A stretch of 64,000 bases of DNA from Sphingobacterium sp. LZ7M1 (GCF_024296865.1 NZ_CP101134.1:3162001-3226000), one strand, 5' to 3'. Counted from the stretch's first letter, positions 17,883 to 27,004 are shown. Notes: generated from the sequence alone by a model not told the origin. Program-made: numbers and translations.

Positions 17883-19886
17883 TTACCAGATAACGATACG
17901 TTTATCTTTAGGGATGTACAGTTTGTCACCCTCTTTGGTTTCGAATGCTTTGTGGAACGCATCTAAATTGATGATCGGACCTGTCGCACGGTATTGAGCT
18001 GGAGAGTGTGGGTCAGTTTTCACTTGGTTTACCACAAACTCATCTGTCGTTTTAGTACGCCAGATTGTTGCCCATGACAGGAAGAAACGTTGATCTTGTG
18101 TGAAACCATCGATCAATCCTGGGTTTCCTTTGTCTTTCAGGTACATTTGCAATGCATCAAAAGCAACAGAAGAACCACCTAGGTCACCGATATTTTCACC
18201 TAAGGTGAACCTTCCGTTTACAAATACCCCTGGTACTGGCTCGTATGCTTCAAACTGTGCAACTAAAGCATCAGCAGCTGCTTCAAATTTAGTTCTGTCA
18301 TCATCAGTCCACCAGTTGTTCAAGTTACCATTTCCATCGTACTGTGAACCTGAATCATCAAAACCATGAGATAACTCATGACCGATTACTGCACCGATAC
18401 CACCAAAGTTCACTCCTGGATCAGCTTTGTAATCATAGAATGGAGGTTGTAAGATAGCTGCTGGGAATACAATCTCATTGAACAATGGACTGTAGTAAGC
18501 ATTAACGGTTTGAGGTGTCATTCCCCATTCAGATTTGTCAACAGGTTTTCCTTGTTTAGCAAGGTTTTCTTCAAATGACCAACGACGTACATTATTTACG
18601 TTTTCGATCAAGGAAGTACCAACCTGAAGACTTGAATAGTCTTTCCATTTATCAGGATATCCGATCTTCACGGTAAACTTAGAAAGTTTCTCCAATGCTT
18701 TTTCTTTGGTCGTAGGCGACATCCAAGCTAGATCTTTGATGTGTACATTGAAAGATTTGATCAAGTACTGCACCAATTCTTCACAGGCAGCCTTCGCTTC
18801 AGCAGGGAAATTTTCTTTAACGTACAGCTTTCCTAACAATTCACCAGCATTGCCATTGACAAATTCCAATCCTCTTTTGTCCAGCGAACGTTGTTCTTTC
18901 TGACCTCTTAGTTTCCTCCCATAGAAATCAAAAGACAACTGATCTAATTCTTCTGTCAAATAACCAGTAGCATCATCCATTACATGGAATTTCAAGTATT
19001 CCTTGATTACCGGTAAATTTTCCTCATTAACGATCTTATCTAGGTTTTGGTAATAGTTAAGTTCACCAATGATTACGGTATCAGCTTTGAATCCAAGGGT
19101 CTGGATGTATTTTGCCACATCCATGTTCTTTACCATTTTATTCAAGTCTTTCACCGCTACAGGATTGTAACGTTTCTGAGCATCACGCATCTCTTCTACT
19201 GTTTTCAGGTTTGAAGCGATCAATTTCTCAAATTCAATTACTTTAGGACCTTTCAGGTCTCTGGTCTTCGGATCAACCTTGCCATATAAGGCGTTGATAT
19301 ATTGGTTGTAGTTTCCTAAAGTCTCTGTATTTTTGGCATCTTCTTTTTGGTAATAAGTACGGCCAAGACCTAATCCGCCACCACCTAAATAAACAGCATT
19401 CATGTTACTGTTTTTCATGTGGGCATAAACATAGGCACCGAAGAAAGGGTTACCACCGATAGCTCCGTATTTAACGAAGTAATCGTAAAGACCTTTCAGG
19501 TTCTTCACTTGGTCGATATCCTTCAATTGTTGTTGGATAGGTGCTATCCCCAACTTGTTACGGGTATCAAAGTCTACATAAGATTTATATAGATCAGCGA
19601 TCTTTTGCCCATCGGTTCCTTTTTCGAATTTAGTGTTCAAAGATTCTTTAAGGATTTTCAAGGCCGCTTCATCCGTGTTTTCTCTTAGTTGATCAAAAGA
19701 ACCCCAACGAGCCTTATCAGAAGGAATTTCTACAGTTTTCATCCAATTACCATTGACGTAATTGTAGAAATCATCTTGAGGACGAACGGATTTGTCCATG
19801 TAGGAAACATTGATTGCTTGATGTTCTTGCCCGTAAACATAAGCTGAACTAGCAAATAATGCTGCCATTAATACGTATTGTTTCAT
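17883..19886 (-). CDS. pepO: M13-family zinc metallopeptidase (PepO/neprilysin type)
   Basis: 667 residues from the ATG at 19886, chosen because a proper signal peptide (MKQYVLMAALFASSAYVYGQ) begins there; an in-frame start 45 nt upstream would bury it. Zinc motif HELSH lies at residues 503-507 (VIGHELSHGFDDSG), the third ligand and Asp in GENIGDLGG near residue 560, and NAYYSPLFNEIVFPAAIL is the typical substrate-binding stretch. The N-terminal DDFYNYVNGNWMKT is the M13 N-domain signature. It is a secreted, probably periplasmic, oligopeptidase that cleaves on the amino side of hydrophobic residues. Single gene with its own terminator. Confidence 0.95.
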   Translation of the reverse strand: MKQYVLMAALFASSAYVYGQEHQAINVSYMDKSVRPQDDFYNYVNGNWMKTVEIPSDKARWGSFDQLRENTDEAALKILKESLNTKFEKGTDGQKIADLYKSYVDFDTRNKLGIAPIQQQLKDIDQVKNLKGLYDYFVKYGAIGGNPFFGAYVYAHMKNSNMNAVYLGGGGLGLGRTYYQKEDAKNTETLGNYNQYINALYGKVDPKTRDLKGPKVIEFEKLIASNLKTVEEMRDAQKRYNPVAVKDLNKMVKNMDVAKYIQTLGFKADTVIIGELNYYQNLDKIVNEENLPVIKEYLKFHVMDDATGYLTEELDQLSFDFYGRKLRGQKEQRSLDKRGLEFVNGNAGELLGKLYVKENFPAEAKAACEELVQYLIKSFNVHIKDLAWMSPTTKEKALEKLSKFTVKIGYPDKWKDYSSLQVGTSLIENVNNVRRWSFEENLAKQGKPVDKSEWGMTPQTVNAYYSPLFNEIVFPAAILQPPFYDYKADPGVNFGGIGAVIGHELSHGFDDSGSQYDGNGNLNNWWTDDDRTKFEAAADALVAQFEAYEPVPGVFVNGRFTLGENIGDLGGSSVAFDALQMYLKDKGNPGLIDGFTQDQRFFLSWATIWRTKTTDEFVVNQVKTDPHSPAQYRATGPIINLDAFHKAFETKEGDKLYIPKDKRIVIW

Positions 19887-20023
19887 AATTAACCTATTTT
19901 GTTTTAGAACTAAGAGATAGTTCCTATGCAAACATAGCGATTCTAGGAAAAAACAGAAAGTAACTATTTTTATATATTTAATTGATTTTAATTTAACACA
20001 ATGGAATTGCTAAATTGGCCGAA

Positions 20024-20671
20024 ATGATAATTCAGGTAGAAAACATCGATTATTTATTGGTCAGCAGCGATAAAAAAGGGATCAGCATAGATTTTAATAC
20101 GGAAGATTTACCGGTAATCTATGCCCCTGCAGATCTTTCTATCCAGGAACTGACAGCTTATGTGAAGCGATTTGCCAAGAAAGAACAGAAGAAATCCATG
20201 GCAGATGAAGAAATGGAATTCTTTACCCTAAAACTATTCTCCAAAGACTATCCTGTAAGACCTCTGACCAATGGACAGTCTAAACCTTATCTAAAAAACA
20301 ATATCATCTATTATTCCAAGTCTCTATTTAAGAGCAAAAACCAAGAAAGACTTGAAAAACAGCTACGACAATATATGTTTGAACAAGTCATCAAGACGAT
20401 GATCGGGAAATGGGAGGAGATATTGGATTACCTTCTGGAAGACATAGAATTTAAAAAACTTCCCAAGCGCTATTTTGTCAATTCAGGAAATACCTTAACC
20501 TATAATAAATCCAACATAGAATTGGACCTGAGGTGCAATGAATATTTATTGGCAAAGGCTTTGATAGGATTAGCTGGAAAAAATAAATTGCAGGCTGGAA
20601 TTTTGGAAAGACATTTTCCGGATGCAAGACAAATTGAAAAAATATTATCCTATGGAAACGAAAGAATATAG
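20024..20671 (+). CDS. YgjP-like domain protein lacking the zinc motif
   Basis: 215 residues from the ATG at 20024 (an earlier in-frame TTG is less likely). The order of elements resembles YgjP/DUF45 proteins: an early beta region, LSIQELTAYVKRFAKK, a KYF-like segment near residue 150 where the family has the WGSC block, and an ending PDARQIEKIL that parallels the PDY-x-x-x(E/K) ending of the family. At the place of the zinc motif HELxH the sequence reads LAKALIGLAG, so it would be catalytically dead. I infer a degenerate member; the link is based on pattern, not a search. It overlaps the next gene by 20 nt. Confidence 0.5.
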   Translation: MIIQVENIDYLLVSSDKKGISIDFNTEDLPVIYAPADLSIQELTAYVKRFAKKEQKKSMADEEMEFFTLKLFSKDYPVRPLTNGQSKPYLKNNIIYYSKSLFKSKNQERLEKQLRQYMFEQVIKTMIGKWEEILDYLLEDIEFKKLPKRYFVNSGNTLTYNKSNIELDLRCNEYLLAKALIGLAGKNKLQAGILERHFPDARQIEKILSYGNERI

Positions 20672-21020
20672 ATTTGAAACTGAAATAAACCCTGAGCAAC
20701 TGGAAAGCTTCGCAGGAAATCCTTCGAGCTTATTGGACCATATATCAAAAGAAGAACTGGATAAATTAAGCTGGTTTATCTTTGATGTTTTAGGCGATAA
20801 AGATGGCAGTCCGGAAGTGGGGAACATACAGGTTTCAAGCTTTAAATATGATACCGAAAAAAATAAGGGTACCTTTCGGATGCAATTTGACATTGACCGA
20901 AAGTTTTGCTGTTCGGATATGGGGAGTTGCAGCAATGATTATCTTGATTTCAATTTCAATATCGAAAACAACCTACTTGTTGCAACCGGTAGTTACTTTG
21001 ATTGGACGTTGAACAATTAA
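20652..21020 (+). CDS. Hypothetical protein with Cys-rich loop
   Basis: 122 residues from the ATG at 20652 (METKEYRF). Not recognised. The soluble, acidic, probably alpha/beta protein carries FCCSDMGSC, three clustered cysteines plus one, near residue 87, which might bind metal or form disulfides. It begins inside the end of the preceding gene, so the two are translationally coupled and probably functionally linked. Its stop overlaps that of the convergent small gene by 4 nt. Confidence 0.65.
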   Translation: METKEYRFETEINPEQLESFAGNPSSLLDHISKEELDKLSWFIFDVLGDKDGSPEVGNIQVSSFKYDTEKNKGTFRMQFDIDRKFCCSDMGSCSNDYLDFNFNIENNLLVATGSYFDWTLNN

Positions 21021-21217
21021 TTGAACATATAGACTTTGAAATAATAAATGATAATGGCGATCAGGATCAACATGATCGATAGAATTATCAAGTTAGCTTT
21101 CAAAGCAGACCAATCTTTCTGAACAATATTGCTGGCAATTAGGATCAATTTGAAAAGGACACTTAATCCAGCTATGAGATAGAAAAAGTTATAGAAGTTA
21201 ATCTGAATCTCCATCAT
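21017..21217 (-). CDS. Small two-helix membrane protein
   Basis: 66 residues with two hydrophobic helices (about residues 8-28 and 41-63) joined by a short loop with a DW-x-x-LKAN turn. No family recognised. The start is ATG ATG at 21217, and the stop overlaps the convergent gene. Expression is likely but not shown by sequence alone. Confidence 0.55.
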   Translation of the reverse strand: MMEIQINFYNFFYLIAGLSVLFKLILIASNIVQKDWSALKANLIILSIMLILIAIIIYYFKVYMFN

Positions 21218-21325
21218 ACGCGTGAGGGATTAGAAAATTTAACAATTGGTTTTCAATCAAATATACAAATTTTAACATCCAATTACCTAGTAATTAAAGT
21301 ATTATATCGTATTGGGTAGGGTGGA

Positions 21326-21370
21326 TTAAAAAAGAACAGGTACCTGAAATCCAGATACCTGTTCTTTTAT
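21326..21370 (-). terminator. Terminator of the S1/P1 nuclease gene
   Basis: AAAGAACAGGTACCTG (from 21331) pairs with CAGATACCTGTTCTTT (ending at 21367) with one mismatch, with A/T tracts on both sides, so it could work in both directions. Confidence 0.85.
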
Positions 21371-21410
21371 TTTAATATGTTCCTGTTTGTTCAAATGAAC
21401 GGCGGGGATC

Positions 21411-22202
21411 TTAGCCAAACACTTCGTTCAACTCTTTAGCAAGTCTTAAACCTGCTTTCAACAAAGCGTTTTCCATTGGATCTTTGAACCTGAAGATATA
21501 GTCATAGGATAGCTTGTTGTTTTTGGCAACATCGTCATAAATAATGTTGGCCAATTGATGTGATTCATACAACCAATCTTCAAAAGTTGAATTTGTGTAT
21601 TGGTTATAGAAGTACTTTTCATAATCCAATACACGGGCATATTCGCTATAAGACCATTTTTCATTATCGACCAAGTCACTATCCCATACGCGGTGTATAT
21701 TCGATCCCCTACCAAAGAAAGTAACGGCAATTTTATTTCCACCCAGGTCTTCTGCCCTACTCACATGCATGGGTTGATGGGCATCCCCTAATAAATGGAC
21801 CATAAAATAAAAAGCTTGCTGCCTTTGTTCGATGGACAAATCTCTGTTGGCAACCTCTTTTTTAACTCTTTGGTAAGCCTTGTAAAGGTTTTGTTCCGGT
21901 GAATTTTGAAGTTCCACTAAAAATTGCTCGTGGGTCAGGTTCCCTGGGGTATTCAAGAAATGCCAAGATCCAGTCTTCAGGAGAACGGAGTCTGGCGAGG
22001 ATTTGATGAAATCTGCCCAGTTGGACCAATAAGCAATCTTTTGATGGCCGATCAGTTTCTCAATGTTTCGTTTCGCTTTTTTCGTAAGATGTTGTTCCGC
22101 GATTTCAGAAATCACGCGATGTCCAGTCATCCCCCATGCCAATACATGTTGGGATTGCGTTAATAGCATAAAAAATACTAGAATTCTACCTACTAGTTTC
22201 AT
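21411..22202 (-). CDS. S1/P1-type zinc nuclease
   Basis: 263 residues. A signal peptide ends before WGMTGH, so tryptophan becomes residue 1 of the mature enzyme, as required because its amino and carbonyl groups bind zinc in this family. The other ligands are all visible: GHRVIS, NWADFI, SWHFLN, MVHLLGDAHQPMH and NIHRVWDSDLVD. The enzyme should cut single-stranded DNA and RNA in the periplasm and recover phosphate or nucleosides. It follows the DUF4268 gene by 8 nt, suggesting cotranscription. Confidence 0.95.
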   Translation of the reverse strand: MKLVGRILVFFMLLTQSQHVLAWGMTGHRVISEIAEQHLTKKAKRNIEKLIGHQKIAYWSNWADFIKSSPDSVLLKTGSWHFLNTPGNLTHEQFLVELQNSPEQNLYKAYQRVKKEVANRDLSIEQRQQAFYFMVHLLGDAHQPMHVSRAEDLGGNKIAVTFFGRGSNIHRVWDSDLVDNEKWSYSEYARVLDYEKYFYNQYTNSTFEDWLYESHQLANIIYDDVAKNNKLSYDYIFRFKDPMENALLKAGLRLAKELNEVFG

Positions 22203-22210
22203 ATTCCTAA

Positions 22211-22672
22211 TTATTTAAAAAGTTCAAATCCATATTTAGCTGTCGACCAGAAGCTATCAAGAGCGATAATCCGGGGTTTAAAGAATGATATGAGCGCGGG
22301 CCAATCTTCTTTATTAAAGACGCTCAAACCACGGATCTCGATGTAGATACGGGCAGTGTGTTTCCCATATTCATCATAAAAGGAATCGTCCCATATCCAT
22401 TCTTCCCCTATTTCGGCTTCCAAAATCTTCGCGTATTCCTTAAATTGTTCGAAGAGCAAGTCACGGATCCCGGCATCAGGATTGGCTATTTCAATTCCTA
22501 TCTGGGCCACCTTATTGGTTGCTTCCATCCTAAAGAACAGGTGCCGAATTCCGGTTTTGTAATTTACCCATGTTACCTTTTCACCGTCCTCACTCGGGAT
22601 TGGGGCCATGTACTGCCCAAAACTGGTCCAAAAAGACTCCTTTATTTTCTTAGCTTCTTCTCTTGAATACAA
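22211..22672 (-). CDS. DUF4268 protein
   Basis: The family normally starts M-Y-S-x-E-E-A-K, which fits a TTG start at 22672 (YSREEAKKIKESFWTSFG); another TTG at 22690 is possible and there is no ATG in this region. About 153 residues. Features are FGQYMAPIPS, WVNYKTGIRHLFFRM and EWIWDDSFYDEYGK. The domain is found at the C-terminus of larger PD-(D/E)xK nuclease-like proteins and alone in Bacteroidota; its role is unknown. The unusual start codon may keep expression low. Confidence 0.82.
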   Translation of the reverse strand: MYSREEAKKIKESFWTSFGQYMAPIPSEDGEKVTWVNYKTGIRHLFFRMEATNKVAQIGIEIANPDAGIRDLLFEQFKEYAKILEAEIGEEWIWDDSFYDEYGKHTARIYIEIRGLSVFNKEDWPALISFFKPRIIALDSFWSTAKYGFELFK

Positions 22673-22750
22673 TTCTTTAATTTTATGCAAAACTAGGAAT
22701 CTCTTTAAACATTTAGGTGGTTTAACCTGTTTTCCTATAAAATATTTACG

Positions 22751-23287
22751 ATGGACAAAAAGAAAACCCTAATAACCCTGACAGCAGTAGCCCTAGGTTC
22801 TGTAATCTATAACTACTTGAAACCCATTAAATCCAATGCCGAGTCTGTTCAAGATTTTGACTTGCAACGATATTTAGGGAAATGGTACGAGATCGCTCGT
22901 TTAGACTTTTTTTGGGAGAAAGACCTGAAAAATGTGAGTGCCGAATATAGCCTGAACGATGATGGATCGGTCAGGGTGAAAAATGAAGGCGTGAGCACAG
23001 TGAATGGAAAAACAAAAACCAGTATTGGAAAGGCCAAGTATGCAGGTGATGTCAATGAAGGTTCCCTTAAAGTTTCTTTTTTCGGTCCTTTTTATTCTGG
23101 TTACCATATTGTCCAATTGGATGAAAACTATGAAGATGCCTTAGTCTTTGGCGACAACCTGGATTATATGTGGATCCTTTCCAGAACAAAAACAATCAGG
23201 CCAGAACGGGAAGCCGCTTACCTGAAATATGCAGAAGCTTGTGGTTATGACACTTCGAAATTAAAGTGGACCATTCAGGAGGGTTAA
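22751..23287 (+). CDS. Bacterial lipocalin (Blc-like)
   Basis: 178 residues. A hydrophobic N-terminus (residues 6-20) acts as a membrane anchor or uncleaved signal; there is no lipobox cysteine, unlike E. coli Blc. YLGKWYEIARLDFFWE is the lipocalin GxW motif, and GPFYSGYHIVQLDENYEDALVFG and YMWILSRT are the second and third structurally conserved regions. Such proteins bind lipids such as lysophospholipids at the envelope. Divergent from the DUF4268 gene. Confidence 0.9.
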   Translation: MDKKKTLITLTAVALGSVIYNYLKPIKSNAESVQDFDLQRYLGKWYEIARLDFFWEKDLKNVSAEYSLNDDGSVRVKNEGVSTVNGKTKTSIGKAKYAGDVNEGSLKVSFFGPFYSGYHIVQLDENYEDALVFGDNLDYMWILSRTKTIRPEREAAYLKYAEACGYDTSKLKWTIQEG

Positions 23288-23595
23288 AGATCAAATACTG
23301 GTTGTATAATGGCGTAATTTAAGGTTGGGTCCTGCTGGATAACCTTAGCAATTTCTTGTTGATCTGCAGCACTGATTACGTTTCCTAATCCAGCATTAAA
23401 AAGACGAATTAAAAAGAGAGCTCCTTCCTCCTTTTCATGGATGTTCAATAATGAACTACCGATATAAAAGTTGAGGATGGAAGCTGCGTAATCACCAAAG
23501 AGTTCAAAATCTAGGGCCTTCCTTTTGGATTTCAAATCCTTAAAGTACTTTTCGAAATCTCCCTTGATCATGTCTTGTTGTTTCTCTGTAAGCAT
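23284..23595 (-). CDS. Hypothetical alpha-helical protein
   Basis: 103 residues from the ATG at 23595 (MLTEKQQDMI); longer in-frame starts give a cysteine- and aromatic-rich extension that looks non-coding. All-helical by pattern, no signal. Not recognised. It overlaps the stop of the lipocalin gene by 4 nt in convergent orientation. Confidence 0.65.
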   Translation of the reverse strand: MLTEKQQDMIKGDFEKYFKDLKSKRKALDFELFGDYAASILNFYIGSSLLNIHEKEEGALFLIRLFNAGLGNVISAADQQEIAKVIQQDPTLNYAIIQPVFDL

Positions 23596-23623
23596 AAGGC
23601 AAAAATAACAATAGGATTGACAA

Positions 23624-23656
23624 TAAAAAAAGCAGCCCAAGATAATTTGGGCTGCT
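23624..23656 (-). terminator. Terminator of the OmpA-like gene
   Basis: AGCAGCCCAA (23631-23640) pairs with TTGGGCTGCT (23647-23656). The minus-strand RNA then has a run of seven T. It lies between the DUF937-OmpA gene and the 103-residue protein's start, so it also separates those units. Confidence 0.88.
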
Positions 23657-23675
23657 CCATTTTGGTTTTCAATTA

Positions 23676-25007
23676 TTATTTTCTGACGCTTATCGCAACT
23701 CTTCTATCTTTCACGCGGTCTGATTCAGGGGCATCAGCAGGGTATTTAGCAAATTGGGAACCATATCCCTCAGTTGCCATTACTCGATTACCGACCCCTT
23801 TTGCATCAAAAGCATTCTTTACTGCGATTGCACGGTCATTTGACAGTTTTTTATTGATGGCTTCATCACCAGTCTTATCGGTATATCCACCAAGCTTAAC
23901 CTTAGCATCTGGGTATGCATTCAGGATGGCCACCAGATTGTCAAGCTGAACCTGACTTTCCGGGAGGATATTTGCTGTTCCAGTTTCGAAATTTAAATTA
24001 TCGAAATCAAACCAGCGGTCTTTTAATTCCTCATCCGAAAGGCTCTTATAGTCTGAGTTCAGGAACTGAACCAATTGGTCTTCAATACCACCTTTATAGG
24101 CATTGAGTTCGGTATTATTTGGCAAAGTCACCATAATACTTTCCCTCACTACTTCAGCTGGTGTCATCGTCGTGTCTTGGTTAACTACTGAATCAGTAAT
24201 CAAGGAATCCACATGGGCATCCGATACCGGAGCCTCTTCACGGTTACAACCCTTTCCGAAAAAGAACCATAATAAAAGAAGGATAATCGGAAGGAGTATC
24301 CACCACAGGCCTGCGCCTTTCTTACGGTCTTCATCTGCTGGAGGAAGCGCAGCAGGTGGTTCCTCGCGACGGACCCTGGAGGTAGGCACGATTGGATCTT
24401 CGACAAGAACATCCCTTGCTGGATCAACAATTGGGTCCACTTCTACCACTTCTTCTTCTGTTACGATGGTTGGTCCTTTTGGTTCTTCACCTAAAATATT
24501 CAACGGCAGACCAGCTGGAAGTGCCTTCAGGAAGTTTGAACGATTGTTGTTCAAGTCGGCTTCGATGGAAGTAGTATCCCAGCGTTGGCCATTGCTGGTC
24601 AAGGCACCAACCACAGCTGGAATCGCTGCGGAGAATAGGCGAATCAATGTGTTGGTATTCAACCCTAAAAAATTCGCAGTATTGGGTATTACCTGGTCAA
24701 AAGTGTTCCCGAAAAGGGAGCTTAAAACGGTTCTCGTGGTATCCCCATCTTGAGGCACATCCTGTACAGGAGGGCTAAACCTCAATACATCTGAAAAATT
24801 AAATCCAGAAAAATTTGATTTCAATGTTTCTAGGAGGCTTCCTAGGCCGTGTCCGGCTTTGCGTTGGAAACCTAAGAATAAGGAAGGAATTACAGTTTCG
24901 ATTCCTGTTTTTGCCTGATCTGGAGAAATGTTTTCCTCGGAGGCAAGAGTACTATAAGTGTGCTCATTGAAGTATTGCTGAGCAAGCTCTAATAAATTGT
25001 TTTCCAT
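23676..25007 (-). CDS. DUF937 - transmembrane - OmpA fusion protein
   Basis: 443 residues in three parts. Residues 1-150 are a DUF937 (YidB-like) domain (LELAQQYFNEHTYSTLA, GLGSLLETL, LIRLFSAAIPAVVGALTS). A proline/acid-rich linker leads to one membrane helix, WWILLPIILLLLWFFFGKG, near residue 240. Residues 325-443 are an OmpA peptidoglycan-binding domain (NFETGTANILPESQ, LGGYTDKTGD, LSNDRAIAVKNAF, DRRVAIS). The helix orientation would put DUF937 in the cytoplasm and OmpA in the periplasm, linking the wall to a cytoplasmic partner. The cellular role is unknown. Confidence 0.87.
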   Translation of the reverse strand: MENNLLELAQQYFNEHTYSTLASEENISPDQAKTGIETVIPSLFLGFQRKAGHGLGSLLETLKSNFSGFNFSDVLRFSPPVQDVPQDGDTTRTVLSSLFGNTFDQVIPNTANFLGLNTNTLIRLFSAAIPAVVGALTSNGQRWDTTSIEADLNNNRSNFLKALPAGLPLNILGEEPKGPTIVTEEEVVEVDPIVDPARDVLVEDPIVPTSRVRREEPPAALPPADEDRKKGAGLWWILLPIILLLLWFFFGKGCNREEAPVSDAHVDSLITDSVVNQDTTMTPAEVVRESIMVTLPNNTELNAYKGGIEDQLVQFLNSDYKSLSDEELKDRWFDFDNLNFETGTANILPESQVQLDNLVAILNAYPDAKVKLGGYTDKTGDEAINKKLSNDRAIAVKNAFDAKGVGNRVMATEGYGSQFAKYPADAPESDRVKDRRVAISVRK

Positions 25008-25106
25008 AACCTGTGTTTATAAGTACAATTGAAGAAACAATCCGTGTAACATTTTGTTTGCAACAAGCTGTTTTTGCCAATTAACATTATCTTAATATGA
25101 GAACCT

Positions 25107-25114
25107 TAGTTTTG
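25107..25114 (+). promoter_or_regulatory. -7 element of the alkaline phosphatase promoter
   Basis: TAGTTTTG matches TAnnTTTG and is 20 nt before the start codon. No clear TTTG at the expected -33 position. A Pho-type operator was not identified. Confidence 0.55.
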
Positions 25115-25134
25115 TATAAATTAATCCATTTGGT

Positions 25135-26544
25135 ATGAACATTAAATTTTTCAATTTATTCCTCGCCTTATTCTTATTTGTAGGCTCAAGTTTTGCACAG
25201 AAACAACCGAAATACATTTTCTTTATGATTGGAGATGGTATGGGTTTGAACCAGGTACAGGCAGCAGAAGTATACAAAAGTTCTCTTGCAGGTAAAAATT
25301 CAGTTTCCCCTACTGTTTTCAGTCAATTTCCATTTGCCACGTTCGCAACATCCCATTCCTTATCTCATGGAGTAACAGATTCTGGTGCTGGCGGTACAGC
25401 ATTGGCTGTTGGTTACAAGACTAAGAACGGTGTTATCGCTATGGACAGTGCAGGTGTGAAGTCCTATAAAAGCATTGCCTACTTGGCGAAAGAAAAAGGA
25501 ATGAAGGTTGGAATTACGACTTCAGTAAGTATCGACCACGCCACACCGGCTTCTTTCTTTGCCAACCAACCCGATCGCGATATGTATTATGAAATTGGCT
25601 TGGATATCATTAAATCTAAATTTGACTTCTTTGCTGGATCAGGGTTTCTAAAACCAACAACTAATGCTAAAAAAGAAGAGGTCGCTTCTATTTTCCCTCA
25701 ACTGGAAAAAGCAGGTTATAAATTGCTTTATGGTTTGGACGACTATAAGAAAGCCAATAAATCAGATAAACTGATCTTAATGAACAAAAAAGGAACGGAC
25801 AATGTTTCCTTGAAATATGCGATCGATCAAAAACCAGGAGATTTGAACCTAGCAGAAATCACTTCAGCAGCGATCGAATCCTTAAGCCAAGGAGACAAAG
25901 GTTTCTTCCTGATGGTTGAAGGGGGAAAAATTGACTGGGCATGCCATTCCAATGACGGAGCTACTGCTGTACATGAAGTTTGGGATTTCAACAATGCAGT
26001 TCAAAAAGCCTTTGAATTCTACCAAAAACATCCAGAAGAAACCTTGATCATCGTTACGGCGGATCATGAGACCGGCGGTATCGGGGTTGGAAACGGAAGC
26101 TCTACCCTTCGTTTGAAAAACCTAGAAAACCAAAAGATTTCTCAAGAAGCACTTTCAGCTGCCATCAATGAATTCAGGTCCAAGAATGCGAATGCATCTT
26201 GGGATCAACTTAAAGAATTTTTGGGTCAACACCTAGGATTGTGGAAAGCAATCAAGGTAAGTGAAGACGATAATGAAGATCTTCATGAAGCTTACGAAAA
26301 AAGCTTTATAGAGCATAAAAATGAAACCAGCAAAAGTCTGTATGCCACCAACGATAAAATCGCATCGTTAGCGATCAAGGCCTTGAACAAAGCGTCATCG
26401 ATTAGTTGGGCATCAGGTAGCCATTCGGCAGCCTATATCCCAGTGTATGCGATTGGAGTGGGTGCGGAAGCATTCCATCAGAAAATGGACAATGTAGATA
26501 TCCCGAGAACGGTTTCTAAAGTTGCTGGTTGGCAACATCCATAA
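25135..26544 (+). CDS. Alkaline phosphatase
   Basis: 469 residues with a signal peptide (cleavage near residue 21, SFAQ). MIGDGMG holds the first metal-binding Asp, TDSGAGGTA the catalytic serine at residue 83, SIDHATPASF, VEGGKIDWACHSND, ITADHETGG (written VTADHETGG here) and SGSHSAAYIPVYAIG the remaining zinc and magnesium ligands. It hydrolyses phosphomonoesters in the periplasm to release phosphate. A single gene with its own promoter and terminator. The E. coli-type PhoA fold is clear, though it has the DSGAGGTA form of the active site common in Bacteroidota. Confidence 0.95.
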   Translation: MNIKFFNLFLALFLFVGSSFAQKQPKYIFFMIGDGMGLNQVQAAEVYKSSLAGKNSVSPTVFSQFPFATFATSHSLSHGVTDSGAGGTALAVGYKTKNGVIAMDSAGVKSYKSIAYLAKEKGMKVGITTSVSIDHATPASFFANQPDRDMYYEIGLDIIKSKFDFFAGSGFLKPTTNAKKEEVASIFPQLEKAGYKLLYGLDDYKKANKSDKLILMNKKGTDNVSLKYAIDQKPGDLNLAEITSAAIESLSQGDKGFFLMVEGGKIDWACHSNDGATAVHEVWDFNNAVQKAFEFYQKHPEETLIIVTADHETGGIGVGNGSSTLRLKNLENQKISQEALSAAINEFRSKNANASWDQLKEFLGQHLGLWKAIKVSEDDNEDLHEAYEKSFIEHKNETSKSLYATNDKIASLAIKALNKASSISWASGSHSAAYIPVYAIGVGAEAFHQKMDNVDIPRTVSKVAGWQHP

Positions 26545-26572
26545 TAAGTCAAAGAACTTTTTCAATCAATAT

Positions 26573-26605
26573 GGGGGAGTTGATGAATTTCAGCTCCCCT
26601 TTTTA
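26573..26605 (+). terminator. Terminator of the alkaline phosphatase gene
   Basis: GGGGAGTTGA (from 26574) pairs with TCAGCTCCCC (ending 26599) allowing one G-T pair, followed by a T-run. Confidence 0.85.
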
Positions 26606-26626
26606 TATGGGTAATGGACCTGATGC

Positions 26627-27004
26627 TTATGCACTGGTTTCAGGCTGCAATTTCTTGTTCAATCCCATCGACTCCATCAAAAACATGAGCTTATTAGCCC
26701 TGATTTCACAATATTGCTGGGGATTTCCGTTTCCCCCATCAAACTGTTTATAGAAGATCGTCCCTTGGATCAGCCACAGACTCCCCTTCTTACCTCGTTT
26801 TTTCATTTGATTGCACATCATATCTCCCCAAACTGCTATCCGATGCCATTGACTTTTTTCATATTGTTCGCCATTCTTCTTGACACCATATTCATTAGTT
26901 ACCAAGGATATGAAGCAATATGGAATCCCATTGCTGCTGACCTTGATTTCTGCTTCCTGACCTAACCTGCCCAATAGTTGTACTGAATTTTTTATCGTGC
27001 TCAT
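26627..27004 (-). CDS. ssb: Single-stranded DNA-binding protein
   Basis: 125 residues forming an OB fold with the bacterial SSB pattern: NSVQLLGRLGQEAEIKV, FISLVTNEYG, SQWHRIAVWG, GSLWLIQGTI and the final YCEIRANKLMFL strand. The usual acidic C-terminal tip (DDDIPF type), which recruits partner proteins, is missing; the protein ends in KLQPETSA. This suggests an accessory SSB rather than the main replicative one. The gene is divergent from the zinc-ribbon gene. Confidence 0.92.
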   Translation of the reverse strand: MSTIKNSVQLLGRLGQEAEIKVSSNGIPYCFISLVTNEYGVKKNGEQYEKSQWHRIAVWGDMMCNQMKKRGKKGSLWLIQGTIFYKQFDGGNGNPQQYCEIRANKLMFLMESMGLNKKLQPETSA

